Shown: piece after piece, positions 8,025 to 14,927 of the stretch
Position numbering within the stretch: position 1 is the stretch's first letter
Layout of the letters: every line of letters begins with the position of its first letter
Source: Candidatus Moranbacteria bacterium RIFOXYB1_FULL_43_19
GTDB taxonomy: Bacteria; Patescibacteriota; Minisyncoccia; Moranbacterales; UBA11712
NCBI GenBank assembly: GCA_001784875.1
Contig: MFSH01000014.1
Location: 1 to 41,145, forward strand
Reading direction: 5' to 3'
Length of the DNA stretch: 41,145 bases
The notes under the pieces: model-generated
The model's input: only the letters and a program-made list of their open reading frames with translations
What the model was told of the DNA's origin: nothing
Databases searched by the model: none
Position numbers and translations under genes: made by a program

Positions 8025-9269
8025 TTATTTCTCAATCAGCCACTTCCAAAGGGGAGTGATTTTTATCAAATTGCCTCCAATTTTTTCTTCTCCTTCTTGA
8101 TTCTGGGTTATTATCAGGCCGGTTTTGAGCTTGAATTTTTCCATCGCCTCCAGCAATCCTTCCACTTCTCTTGCTTTTGTTTCTTGACTTGACAATGTTT
8201 GCGCCACCTGTATAGCTTCGACAATGTCCATTCCCTTTCGCATCACAAAGTCGCACTCTTTTTTGCTCCTAAAATAAAACGTCTCACAATTTCTTCGTTT
8301 GAGCTCAACAAATACTATATTTTCCATAGTCCGCCCGATATTTTCGGAAAAACGAAAGGCAACCGCATTGACAATCCCTGTGTCGACGCAATATATTTTT
8401 CTGTCATTGATAATTTGCTTCTTAATGGAGTAGTCAAATTTGAATAAACTATAAAACAAATACGCTTCTTCAAAAAAATCAACGTAATTTTTCACGCTTG
8501 TGACGCTTTTTATTCCCAAAAGGTTTCTCAGACCGTTGAAACTCACGGGGGATGAAATATTGGAAAGCAGAAACAAGGCCACGTCGCGGAAAGCTTTTGT
8601 TTCGCGAATGTTGAACCTGACCAGCAGATCTTTGATAAGCACGTCCTGATAAAGCTGCTTGAGTTCTTCCGCATCTCCGCCGACGACAATCTCGGGAAAT
8701 CCTCCCTTCTCTATGTATCTTTTCAGATGATTTTCCATCCCGACTTTTTCTTTGGTGGTGTAATGGCTTTTTATTTTATTCTCTTTGAATTTGATATATT
8801 CCCAAAAACTGAACGGGAAAAGTTCCATTTTCAAATGGCGCCCGGATAGCGCGGTAGCCAGCTCGGAACTCAAAAGTTTCGCGTTTGATCCTGTCACGAA
8901 TATTTTTTTTCTCTCTTCGAAGAGCCTCCGCACGAATTTTTCCCAGCCAAAAATATTTTGGATTTCGTCAAACAAATACGTTTCCTGGTCCCCGTAGAGC
9001 TCTAAAAAAACTTCAAGAAGCGCGTTGAAGTCCCGATAGGTGAAATCAAGCATCCGCTCGTCTTCAAAGTTGAGATAGGCGTAATTCCCGAAATTTTTGG
9101 CAACTTGCTTGAGAAGCGTGGATTTTCCGCTTCTCCTGATGCCGCTGATAACACCGATCTTTTTGGAAGACAGAAATCCTTTCGGCACATCCCTCTCGAC
9201 AAAATCGCCTTTCTTTTCGAAAGATTCCCTTTGGTCTAAAACGGTGTTTTTGATTATGTTTTTGTCCAT
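8025..9269 (-). CDS. AAA ATPase with DUF4143-type C-terminus
   Basis: From the ATG at 9269 the protein has 414 residues. Walker A is GIRRSGKST (43-51), Walker B is TYLFDEIQ, and the sensor-like stretch is FVTGSNAKLLSSELATALSGR, the hallmark of the large archaeal/bacterial AAA_14 plus DUF4143 group. The C-terminal part resembles a degenerate nuclease-like domain (SKKECDFVMRKG). Function in this family is unknown; defence or mobile-element roles are often proposed. An alternative ATG at 9302 lies inside a palindromic operator, so 9269 is preferred. It is transcribed opposite to its neighbours and is bracketed by the glycosyltransferase end and one of its copies. Confidence 0.8.
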   Translation of the reverse strand: MDKNIIKNTVLDQRESFEKKGDFVERDVPKGFLSSKKIGVISGIRRSGKSTLLKQVAKNFGNYAYLNFEDERMLDFTYRDFNALLEVFLELYGDQETYLFDEIQNIFGWEKFVRRLFEERKKIFVTGSNAKLLSSELATALSGRHLKMELFPFSFWEYIKFKENKIKSHYTTKEKVGMENHLKRYIEKGGFPEIVVGGDAEELKQLYQDVLIKDLLVRFNIRETKAFRDVALFLLSNISSPVSFNGLRNLLGIKSVTSVKNYVDFFEEAYLFYSLFKFDYSIKKQIINDRKIYCVDTGIVNAVAFRFSENIGRTMENIVFVELKRRNCETFYFRSKKECDFVMRKGMDIVEAIQVAQTLSSQETKAREVEGLLEAMEKFKLKTGLIITQNQEGEEKIGGNLIKITPLWKWLIEK

Positions 9270-9273
9270 TGCT

Positions 9274-9316
9274 AATGTATAATTAATGTCAATAATATAC
9301 ATTAATAATGTATATT
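9274..9316. promoter_or_regulatory. Palindromic operator at the ATPase gene start
   Basis: AATATACATT (9294-9303) and AATGTATATT (9307-9316) form a perfect palindrome with a 3-base spacer. A third half-site AATGTATA lies at 9274-9281. The cluster covers the promoter and leader of the minus-strand ATPase gene. This suggests a dimeric repressor; no candidate is encoded next to it. Confidence 0.6.
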
Positions 9317-9424
9317 ATTTGATAATAATTGTCAAGCTGTTCGACAATTGAATTTTATCAGAAAATGGGATATTATTGAAGAGCGCGATGCCAGCCAAAG
9401 GCAACCCCCCGTCCGCGTCTGCGG

Positions 9425-9499
9425 CCGAAGGAAAAAATCGGCTGGATTGACGGTATTGAGGCGGTTTGGTGTATCGTGAGGTATAATTTGTTGGGATAG
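9425..9499 (+). pseudogene. Fragment: 3' end of a DPM1-like glycosyltransferase (copy 2)
   Basis: From ATC at 9437 the frame reads [12 protein letters not shown] and continues 8 more codons to TAG (9497-9499). This parallels the last 20 codons of the intact gene at 7020-7754 but with conservative and synonymous changes. Upstream, CCGAAGG plus an A-run is shared but the A-run is two bases short, breaking the frame. No start or catalytic part remains. It comes from a homologue, not a recent copy. Confidence 0.8.
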
Positions 9500-9587
9500 A
9501 TAAAGATTTTATACAAGCCGCAAAATCTTAACAAGATATGGCAATATCATCGAAAAGTAATCAAAAATGATAACCAAACAATGAAAT

Positions 9588-9641
9588 TTGACGGATCGTT
9601 TCAAATAATATAAGATGGAAGTAATAAAATTTCTTACTTCC
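9588..9641 (+). promoter_or_regulatory. Promoter and operator of the AbiE module
   Basis: A -35 TTGACG (9588-9593) and -10 TAAGAT (9611-9616) are separated by 17 bases. An inverted repeat GGAAGTAA (9617-9624) with TTACTTCC (9634-9641) overlaps the expected transcription start and ends 13 bases before the antitoxin ATG. This fits autorepression by AbiEi, which is known to bind inverted repeats in its own promoter. Confidence 0.65.
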
Positions 9642-9654
9642 GTATCACAATAAA

Positions 9655-10224
9655 ATGGATAACGCCACTGCCGCATTGTACAAAAGTTCAAAAACAGTTT
9701 TCACCAGCGAAGATTTGGCTTTATTGTGGCAAGAAACAGACAAAAACAACCTCAAGGCGAAAATTTCCTACTACGTGAAAAAAGGCTCTCTTTTGCGGCT
9801 GACGAGAGGCGTTTTCGCCAAGGACAAAAAATATGATCCCAAAGAACTGGCAACGAGCATTTATATTCCTTCTTACATAAGTTTTGAAACGGCGCTTCGG
9901 GAAGCGGGAATGATTTTCCAGCATTACGAAACAATCTTCGCCGCCGGACCGTGGTCAAAAACGAAAAAAATAAACGGGCACGCTTTCACATTCAGAAAAA
10001 TGAAAAAAAGCCTGCTGTTCAATCCATCCGGCATAATCATCCGGGATAACTACGGCATAGCCTCGCCGGAACGGGCGTTTATGGATATGATCTATCTTTT
10101 CCCGAAATATTATTTTGACAACCTGAAATCGATAAACTGGAACAAATGCCGCAAACTGGCAAAGATTTATGCCAATCTAGCGCTAATCAAACGGCTTGAA
10201 GAATATCGCGAAAAATATGCTTGA
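9655..10224 (+). CDS. abiEi: AbiEi-like antitoxin / transcriptional regulator
   Basis: This 189-residue protein has an N-terminal winged-helix segment: FTSEDLALLW, then KAKISYYVKKGSLLRLTRGVF (the recognition helix and wing), then the AbiEi-type middle SYISFETALREAGMI. In type IV toxin-antitoxin systems AbiEi represses the operon and counters AbiEii without binding it tightly. The gene precedes and overlaps the toxin gene by 8 bases, the standard AbiE order. The pair forms a closed module between two glycosyltransferase 3' fragments. Assignment rests on fold motifs plus the neighbour. Confidence 0.8.
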   Translation: MDNATAALYKSSKTVFTSEDLALLWQETDKNNLKAKISYYVKKGSLLRLTRGVFAKDKKYDPKELATSIYIPSYISFETALREAGMIFQHYETIFAAGPWSKTKKINGHAFTFRKMKKSLLFNPSGIIIRDNYGIASPERAFMDMIYLFPKYYFDNLKSINWNKCRKLAKIYANLALIKRLEEYREKYA

Positions 10225-10927
10225 TAAAGAGAAACATCAGCTCATAATGGGGCAAATCCTGAAAGATATTTATTCCGACATTGAGATCGCTTCTTTTTTG
10301 GGATTCAAGGGCGGAACCTGCGCTTATTTTTTCTTTGGCCTTACCCGCTTCTCGGTGGATCTTGATTTCGATCTGCTGGCAGACGGAAAAAGCGTTCGAG
10401 AAACGACATTCAAGAAAATAAAAAGGATTTTGCGAAAATACGGCGCCATCAAAGACAGCTACCTGAAAAGAAACACCATTTTCGCTCTTCTTTCATACGG
10501 AGACGCCGAACACAACATCAAAATAGAAATCAGCACCCGTTTATTCGCGCCCGATATGAGAGATTTTTTTGAGCTCAAAGAATTTCTCGGAATATCAATG
10601 CCGGCCGCGAAAAAAGAATATCTCTTCGCCGGAAAGCTGGCTGCTCTTGTCTCGCGCAAAATAACAGCCGCGCGCGATATATACGACATCCGCTATTTCG
10701 CGAAAAACAACTGGGATATAGACCGGGAGGCGCTGAAACTTCTGACGGGAAAAAACATCCGCGAACATCTGAAGCAATGTGTCGCGACGATTGAAAAAAT
10801 GAACGAAAATCAAATTTTGCAGGGAATCGGCGAACTTGTGGATGAAAAAGAAAAAATCTGGGTGAAAAAAAATCTCAAATCAGAAGCTGTTTTTCTCTTG
10901 AAAAATTATGCATTAGCGTTGAAATAA
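10217..10927 (+). CDS. abiEii: AbiEii-like nucleotidyltransferase toxin
   Basis: From the ATG at 10217 the protein has 236 residues. The nucleotidyltransferase signature GGTCAYFFFGLTRFSVDLDF carries GG at 32-33 and the metal aspartates at D48 and D50. KLAALVSRKITAARDIYDIRYF matches the conserved downstream motif of the AbiEii group. Family members act as growth-arresting nucleotidyltransferases, some modifying tRNA ends. ATGCTTGA overlaps the antitoxin stop, indicating coupled translation; an in-frame ATG at 10196 would overlap more. The stop lies one base before the third glycosyltransferase tail. Confidence 0.85.
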   Translation: MLDKEKHQLIMGQILKDIYSDIEIASFLGFKGGTCAYFFFGLTRFSVDLDFDLLADGKSVRETTFKKIKRILRKYGAIKDSYLKRNTIFALLSYGDAEHNIKIEISTRLFAPDMRDFFELKEFLGISMPAAKKEYLFAGKLAALVSRKITAARDIYDIRYFAKNNWDIDREALKLLTGKNIREHLKQCVATIEKMNENQILQGIGELVDEKEKIWVKKNLKSEAVFLLKNYALALK

Positions 10928-10928
10928 T

Positions 10929-11005
10929 CCGAAGGGGGAAAAATCGGCTGGATTGACGGGATTGAGGCGGTTTGGTGCGTGATCAAATACAACTTTTTCA
11001 AATAA
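10929..11005 (+). pseudogene. Fragment: 3' end of a DPM1-like glycosyltransferase (copy 3)
   Basis: From ATC at 10943 the frame again reads [12 protein letters not shown], then VIKYNFFK and TAA (11003-11005). The shared stretch starts at CCGAAGG one base after the toxin stop codon. It is nearer to copy 2 in some codons (GGCTGG) and to copy 1 in others (GACGGG), so it is a third allele rather than a duplicate of either. Confidence 0.8.
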
Positions 11006-11022
11006 TATAATTCACCTTATAT

Positions 11023-11054
11023 AAAGCCTATATGGAAAATATCAGGCTTTTTTT
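11023..11054 (+). terminator. Intrinsic terminator after the glycosyltransferase fragment
   Basis: AAAGCCT (11023-11029) pairs with AGGCTTT (11044-11050), followed by further T residues. It was probably the original terminator of the glycosyltransferase gene and now closes the AbiE module. Its T-run leads into the -35 box at 11057. Confidence 0.7.
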
Positions 11055-11056
11055 GT

Positions 11057-11085
11057 TTGACAATATTATCAAATCATGCGAATAT
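11057..11085 (+). promoter_or_regulatory. Extended -10 promoter of the NUDIX gene
   Basis: TTGACA (11057-11062), 17-base spacer, then GAATAT (11080-11085) directly preceded by TGC, an extended -10. The same arrangement, TTGACA-N14-TGC-GAATTT, occurs at 12583. Confidence 0.7.
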
Positions 11086-11156
11086 CCACCGACTCGTCAT
11101 GAGCCAATTTTAAGTTCCTTGCTACTATGGCTAAATATCAAAAAAGGAGGTTTTTC

Positions 11157-11711
11157 GTGGCCATAAAACTATGGGAACGATTGAAAAGCCGCGTGGTCGC
11201 AAGCGGGTATGGAAAGGTTTTGAGAGCTTCAATATTCCAAGATAATTGGGGCGCTCAACACGAATATTATCTATACGGCCAGCAAGATTTTGCCGTCATT
11301 CTGCCAATTACCAAAGCCGGAGAAGTTGTCACGATCCGCCAATATTACCAGGGATGTGACAAGATTCTGCGAACTTTGCCTGGCGGAAATATCGACCCTT
11401 CGGAGCCCATCCAAAAAACCATCCATAGGGAGCTTCTCGAAGAAACAGGCTATCATTGTTACCAAATTATCCAGATGGGCAAACAAATTTGGATAAACAC
11501 CAGAAATTCATGGTCCCATTATTTTTGTTTCCTGGGAATCGGATGTGAAAAAAAACAAGAGCAAAAACTCGATAGCACGGAGGATATCGAGGTTGCGATC
11601 TTTCAACTCTCCAAATGGCTGAAGCTCGCGGAAACGGAAATTGAAGATCCCTGCGCCATAGTGGCAACTCACCGCGCGCTTCCCTATCTGCGGGAACTAA
11701 ATCTTCTCTAA
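11157..11711 (+). CDS. NUDIX hydrolase (ADP-ribose pyrophosphatase-like)
   Basis: From a GTG at 11157 the protein has 184 residues. The NUDIX box is complete: GGNIDPSEP...RELLEETGY (G-x5-E-x7-REUxEExGU). The segment before it, YGQQDFAVILPITKAGEVVTIRQYYQG, is typical of nucleoside-diphosphate-sugar hydrolases. It probably cleaves an ADP- or NDP-sugar to a sugar phosphate and NMP. The start is set by AAGGAGG (11144-11150) six bases before GTG; an in-frame ATG at 11127 lies upstream of this ribosome binding site. It has its own promoter (11057) and terminator (11735). Confidence 0.88.
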   Translation: MAIKLWERLKSRVVASGYGKVLRASIFQDNWGAQHEYYLYGQQDFAVILPITKAGEVVTIRQYYQGCDKILRTLPGGNIDPSEPIQKTIHRELLEETGYHCYQIIQMGKQIWINTRNSWSHYFCFLGIGCEKKQEQKLDSTEDIEVAIFQLSKWLKLAETEIEDPCAIVATHRALPYLRELNLL

Positions 11712-11734
11712 TTTATGCCAAATTTCGACCTCCC

Positions 11735-11765
11735 GGGCTGGACGCTTGCGTCCCGCCCTTTTTTT
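11735..11765 (+). terminator. Intrinsic terminator of the NUDIX gene
   Basis: GGGCTGGACGC (11735-11745), two-base loop, GCGTCCCGCCC (11748-11758) with one mismatch, followed by seven T. Confidence 0.9.
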
Positions 11766-11835
11766 AATTTGCAATAAACTAAACATAATAATATACTTTT
11801 TTATTAGAAGTATGTCCTAACACTCGAATTGCCCC

Positions 11836-12546
11836 ATGAAGAAAAAAAAAGGCATAAGGCAAATAGTAATTTTAGCCGGTGGATACGCCACGCGACTTCA
11901 TCCAATCACGATCAAAATTCCGAAATCAATGGTTGAAATCAACGGCCGGCCTTTTTTTGAATATCAAGTTGAACTATGCAAAAAAAACGGCATTGAGGAG
12001 ATCATTCTCTGCGTCGGCCATTTATGGGAACAAATCCGGGATCATTTTGGCGACGGGAACCAGTTTGGGATAAAAATCGTTTATTCCGTCGAAAACGAGA
12101 AATTGGACACGGGAGGAGCGATCAAAAACGCACTCCCGCACCTCGACGAAAAATTCTTCGTGATGTATGGAGACTCTTTTTTGGACATCGATTGGAAAAA
12201 GATCGCCGAATTTTACGCCAGGTCGAAAGCCGAAGGCCTGATGACGGTGTATAAGAACAACTGGAAACTGGAACCGAGCCGCGTGTTGCTCGATGATATG
12301 GGATACGCAAAAGAATACAACAAAGAAAACCCGCGGCGGGAGATGAAATATATGGAATACGGACTGAATATCCTGCCGAAAAAAATTATCGGCAAGGTGC
12401 GGGAAAAATCTTTTCCAATAAGTCGTTATTTCGATATTTTGATGGACAAAAGACAGCTGATTTCTTGCGAGTCGAAAAAAAGATTCTACGAAATTGGCTG
12501 CCGCGAGGGAAAAGAAACATTCAAGAAATATATTTCAAAAAAATAA
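11836..12546 (+). CDS. hddC: Sugar-1-phosphate nucleotidylyltransferase, likely D-alpha-D-heptose-1-P guanylyltransferase
   Basis: This 236-residue Rossmann-type nucleotidyltransferase has LAGGYATRLHPITIKIPKSM near residue 13 (nucleotide loop and the activating lysine), NGRPFFEYQVE, LDTGGAIKNAL, and the metal-binding YGDSFLDI. The length suits the HddC/RfbF-like group without a left-handed helix domain. Motifs alone do not fix the base or sugar. The GHMP heptose kinase, SIS protein and GmhB phosphatase directly downstream make GDP-D-glycero-alpha-D-manno-heptose the best guess. It ends in its own terminator at 12561, so it is not co-transcribed with them unless by readthrough. Confidence 0.75.
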   Translation: MKKKKGIRQIVILAGGYATRLHPITIKIPKSMVEINGRPFFEYQVELCKKNGIEEIILCVGHLWEQIRDHFGDGNQFGIKIVYSVENEKLDTGGAIKNALPHLDEKFFVMYGDSFLDIDWKKIAEFYARSKAEGLMTVYKNNWKLEPSRVLLDDMGYAKEYNKENPRREMKYMEYGLNILPKKIIGKVREKSFPISRYFDILMDKRQLISCESKKRFYEIGCREGKETFKKYISKK

Positions 12547-12560
12547 CAAAAATAGCGCTC

Positions 12561-12584
12561 CGCGAAAAAATCGCGTTTTTTTTT
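12561..12584 (+). terminator. Intrinsic terminator after hddC
   Basis: CGCGA (12561-12565), five-A loop, TCGCG (12571-12575), then nine T. The last two T are the first bases of the -35 box at 12583. Confidence 0.85.
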
Positions 12585-12611
12585 GACAATCAAGCCAAAA
12601 TATGCGAATTT
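12583..12611 (+). promoter_or_regulatory. Extended -10 promoter of the GHMP kinase operon
   Basis: TTGACA (12583-12588), 17-base spacer ending in TGC, then GAATTT (12606-12611). Transcripts would start near 12618 and carry a roughly 60-base leader with a GGAG...CTCC hairpin (about 12620-12638). Confidence 0.7.
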
Positions 12612-12677
12612 GAAACTATTGGAGGGGCTACGGCTCCTTTAAAATTTACCTAAATCTCTGTTTGGGAGGGTCGAGAC

Positions 12678-13703
12678 ATGTTTCGAATGCTTCTGGGAAA
12701 GGTTCCCCTCCGGCTCTCTATGGGCGGAGGTGGAACCGACATTGCGTCTTTTTATCAATCGGAAGGCGGTTTTTGGACTTCAGCGGCTATTTCACTGTAT
12801 GTCCGGCTAACCGTCAACCGGCGGTGGGACAATCTATGGGTAGTCAAGTATTCTAACAACGTTGACCGGGTTACAGACGTGGCAGAAGTTGGACACCCCA
12901 TCTTTAGGGAAGCTCTTCTTCTGCTTAAGGCTCAAGATTGGCTCAAGGGAAAAGGACTGGAGATAAACATCATCTCCGACGTTCCCACCAAGTCTGGCTT
13001 GGGAGTTTCCGGAGCCATAGCAGTAAATTTTCTGGAAATTCTCCACAAAATGAAAGGCGACGGAATATCTCGTCAGGCACTGGCCGAAGAAGCTTATCAC
13101 GTTGAATTTGAACGGTGCGGATCGTCTTCGACCGGCAAACAAGACCAATACATCGCCGCAATCGGAGGGATCACTTCCTTCGAGGTTACCCGAAAAGGCC
13201 ATGTGGATATTCTTCCCCTGAACCTGGAAAATCGTACTCTGTTGGAGCTAAACGAAAATCTGGTTCTCTTCGGCACGGGAACCGTAAGACCAAAATCCGC
13301 CGCAGAAACTCTCCGTGATCAGGGGTTTGTTTTCTCTGGTGAAAAAATGTCTAAGGTCGACAATCTGAAAGTCATCAAAGAAATCGGCCTTGAGCAACGC
13401 GAAGCCATGCTTTCCGGGAATATCCGCCTCTTTGGTGAACTTCTGGATAAGCATTGGGAAACCAAAAAGCTCTACTCCGACCATACCGCCAATCCGGCCA
13501 TCGACGACATCTATGAGGTCGCGAAGCAGGCCGGCGCTATCGGCGGAAAAGTAGTCGGAGCCGGCACAGTCGGCGCCTATTGGCTTTTTTACGTGGAGGC
13601 TGACAAAAAATCGGCTCTCCGCGACGCCATGGCGGCCTATAACCTTCAGGAAGTTCCGTGGTCCTTTGTGGAACACGGCTCCATGATTTCCTACTGCGAG
13701 TGA
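12678..13703 (+). CDS. hddA: GHMP kinase: D-glycero-alpha-D-manno-heptose-7-phosphate kinase-like
   Basis: This 341-residue GHMP kinase shows motif 1 PLRLSMGGGGTD (10-21), motif 2 PTKSGLGVSGA (103-113, ATP phosphate loop) and motif 3 GGKVVGAGTVGAYW near residue 290. KQDQYIAAIGG is typical of the HddA/FKP-like subgroup. It would phosphorylate heptose 7-phosphate at C1 in the alpha configuration, the committed step to GDP-heptose. GGGAGGG (12664-12670) precedes the ATG by 7 bases. From here to 15646 the genes are GC-rich with C/G-ending codons, unlike those around them. Confidence 0.85.
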   Translation: MFRMLLGKVPLRLSMGGGGTDIASFYQSEGGFWTSAAISLYVRLTVNRRWDNLWVVKYSNNVDRVTDVAEVGHPIFREALLLLKAQDWLKGKGLEINIISDVPTKSGLGVSGAIAVNFLEILHKMKGDGISRQALAEEAYHVEFERCGSSSTGKQDQYIAAIGGITSFEVTRKGHVDILPLNLENRTLLELNENLVLFGTGTVRPKSAAETLRDQGFVFSGEKMSKVDNLKVIKEIGLEQREAMLSGNIRLFGELLDKHWETKKLYSDHTANPAIDDIYEVAKQAGAIGGKVVGAGTVGAYWLFYVEADKKSALRDAMAAYNLQEVPWSFVEHGSMISYCE

Positions 13704-13719
13704 GGGGGGGGTGAAAACC

Positions 13720-14334
13720 ATGAAAGAAGCGACACTGGAACTTTTTTTCAAAACCCGGCTCATGGAAGTGGGTCAAATTGCCAAAGAATTGGCAGGCCAG
13801 ATCGGAACCCTTGAGAAGATGGTAGAAATCCTTGAAGGAGTCCGCCACTTCGGCGACCGCGTTTTTTTCTGCGGAGTCGGAGGCGGCGCCGGAAACGGCA
13901 CCCATGCCGCCGGCGATCTTTTCAAGAGCTGCCGCATCCGGGCCAGCTGCCTCACCGACAACATCCCCACCGTAACCGCCATCGCCAATGACGAAGGCTG
14001 GTCTCGGGTCTTTGTGGACCAGATGGATATCCTGGGTTTCGGCTCGAATGATGTCCTCTTCGTCTTTTCGGTTGGCGGGGGCGATGCCGAGCGCGATATC
14101 TCCAAAAACATCGTGGAAGCGGTCAAATTCGCCAAAAAAAAAGGCGCCTATGTCCTCGGCGTGGTCGGAAAAGCGGACGGCTATACCGCTCAAAACGGCG
14201 ACGCCGTCATTGTGGTGCCGACCGTCAACCCGGACTACCGCACTACCCACACTGAAGCCATGCAGGGCTATATCGCCCACTTCCTCACTGAAGCCCTGCG
14301 CCAGAGGAGCGCCAAATGGGAATCGGTGAGTTAG
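13720..14334 (+). CDS. Diverged SIS-domain sugar-phosphate isomerase
   Basis: This 204-residue SIS protein sits where a phosphoheptose isomerase is expected in a GDP-heptose operon. Its active-site loops differ from GmhA: CGVGGGAGNGTHAAGD (51-66) has Asp where GmhA has the catalytic Glu, SVGGGDAERD replaces STSGNS, and the residue aligning with the catalytic His of QEIH is about Q182. It may be a distinct isomerase subfamily or use another phosphosugar. A long G-run (13703-13711) forms the ribosome binding site; I prefer ATG 13720 over GTG 13711, which lies in that run. It overlaps the next gene by 19 bases. Confidence 0.75.
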   Translation: MKEATLELFFKTRLMEVGQIAKELAGQIGTLEKMVEILEGVRHFGDRVFFCGVGGGAGNGTHAAGDLFKSCRIRASCLTDNIPTVTAIANDEGWSRVFVDQMDILGFGSNDVLFVFSVGGGDAERDISKNIVEAVKFAKKKGAYVLGVVGKADGYTAQNGDAVIVVPTVNPDYRTTHTEAMQGYIAHFLTEALRQRSAKWESVS

Positions 14335-14927
14335 GGCTTCCAAAAGCGGTTTTTCTCGATCGGGACGGAGTGATCAATCCGCCTGTCGGGCTCGACGAGT
14401 TCGGCGGAACGGAAAGCCCGCTCCGTTTCGAAGATTTTCAAATTTTTCCCTGGACCGCCAAGGCCATCAAAATTCTCAACGGCTTTGGCTTCTATGTCTT
14501 TGTCGTCACTAATCAGCCGGCGGTTGCCAAAGAAAAAATGAGCTTGCAAGAGCTGGAAAATATGCATTTTCACTTGACCTATTGGGTCCGAGAAGCTGGC
14601 GGCATCATTGACAAAATTTATGCCTGCCTGCACCATCCGGATCCGAAGCAGGTGAAAATTCCAGCCCTCCTCACCGAATGCGACTGCCGGAAACCCAAAC
14701 CCGGAATGTTGTTTCAGGCCGCCAAAGAATTCGGGATTGACCTCCAAAAATCCTGGATGATCGGCGACACCTGGAAAGACATCCGAGCCGGCCAGGCCGC
14801 CGGCTGCCGGACGATCCTCGTCCGGAACGAAACCGATAATCGCGGCAAAACCATCAAACCCGACTTCGAGGCAGAAAACCTGCTCGAAGCGGCTGAAATT
14901 ATCTTATGGGAGGAAAACAACCAATGA
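14316..14927 (+). CDS. gmhB: D-glycero-D-manno-heptose 1,7-bisphosphate 7-phosphatase (complete zinc loop)
   Basis: This HAD-IIIA phosphatase of 203 residues has the catalytic FLDRDGVIN (D15, D17), VTNQPAV, and IGDTWKDIRAG. The zinc-binding loop is intact, with C104, H106, C122 and C124 (CLHHP...CDCRKP). It would remove the 7-phosphate of heptose 1,7-bisphosphate made by the GHMP kinase. It differs clearly from the copy at 2850, whose zinc loop is degraded. AGAGGAG (14303-14309) lies before the ATG. It overlaps the SIS gene by 19 bases and the transaldolase by 4 (ATGA). Confidence 0.9.
   Translation: MGIGELGLPKAVFLDRDGVINPPVGLDEFGGTESPLRFEDFQIFPWTAKAIKILNGFGFYVFVVTNQPAVAKEKMSLQELENMHFHLTYWVREAGGIIDKIYACLHHPDPKQVKIPALLTECDCRKPKPGMLFQAAKEFGIDLQKSWMIGDTWKDIRAGQAAGCRTILVRNETDNRGKTIKPDFEAENLLEAAEIILWEENNQ

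Larger units (their letters stand above)
9303..9654. other. Spacer between the ATPase and AbiE modules
   Basis: The 352 bases hold part of the ATPase operator, a small inverted repeat AATTGTC...GACAATT (9327-9349), a GC-rich patch (about 9388-9430), the glycosyltransferase 3' fragment (9425-9499), and the promoter and operator of the AbiE pair. There is no other coding frame I can support. Confidence 0.6.

Noticed and set aside
7675-11005. The three glycosyltransferase ends as borders of a classical insertion sequence or composite transposon
   Set aside because: No transposase, no terminal inverted repeats and no short target duplication are visible, and the copies differ from each other.
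12620-12677. Riboswitch or attenuator in the leader of the GHMP kinase operon
   Set aside because: Only a short GGAG...CTCC hairpin is visible; no conserved aptamer core or T-run supports it.
13537-14343. Minus-strand open frame of 268 codons across the kinase and SIS genes
   Set aside because: Long antisense frames are expected in GC-rich DNA; the plus strand carries clear GHMP and SIS motifs here.
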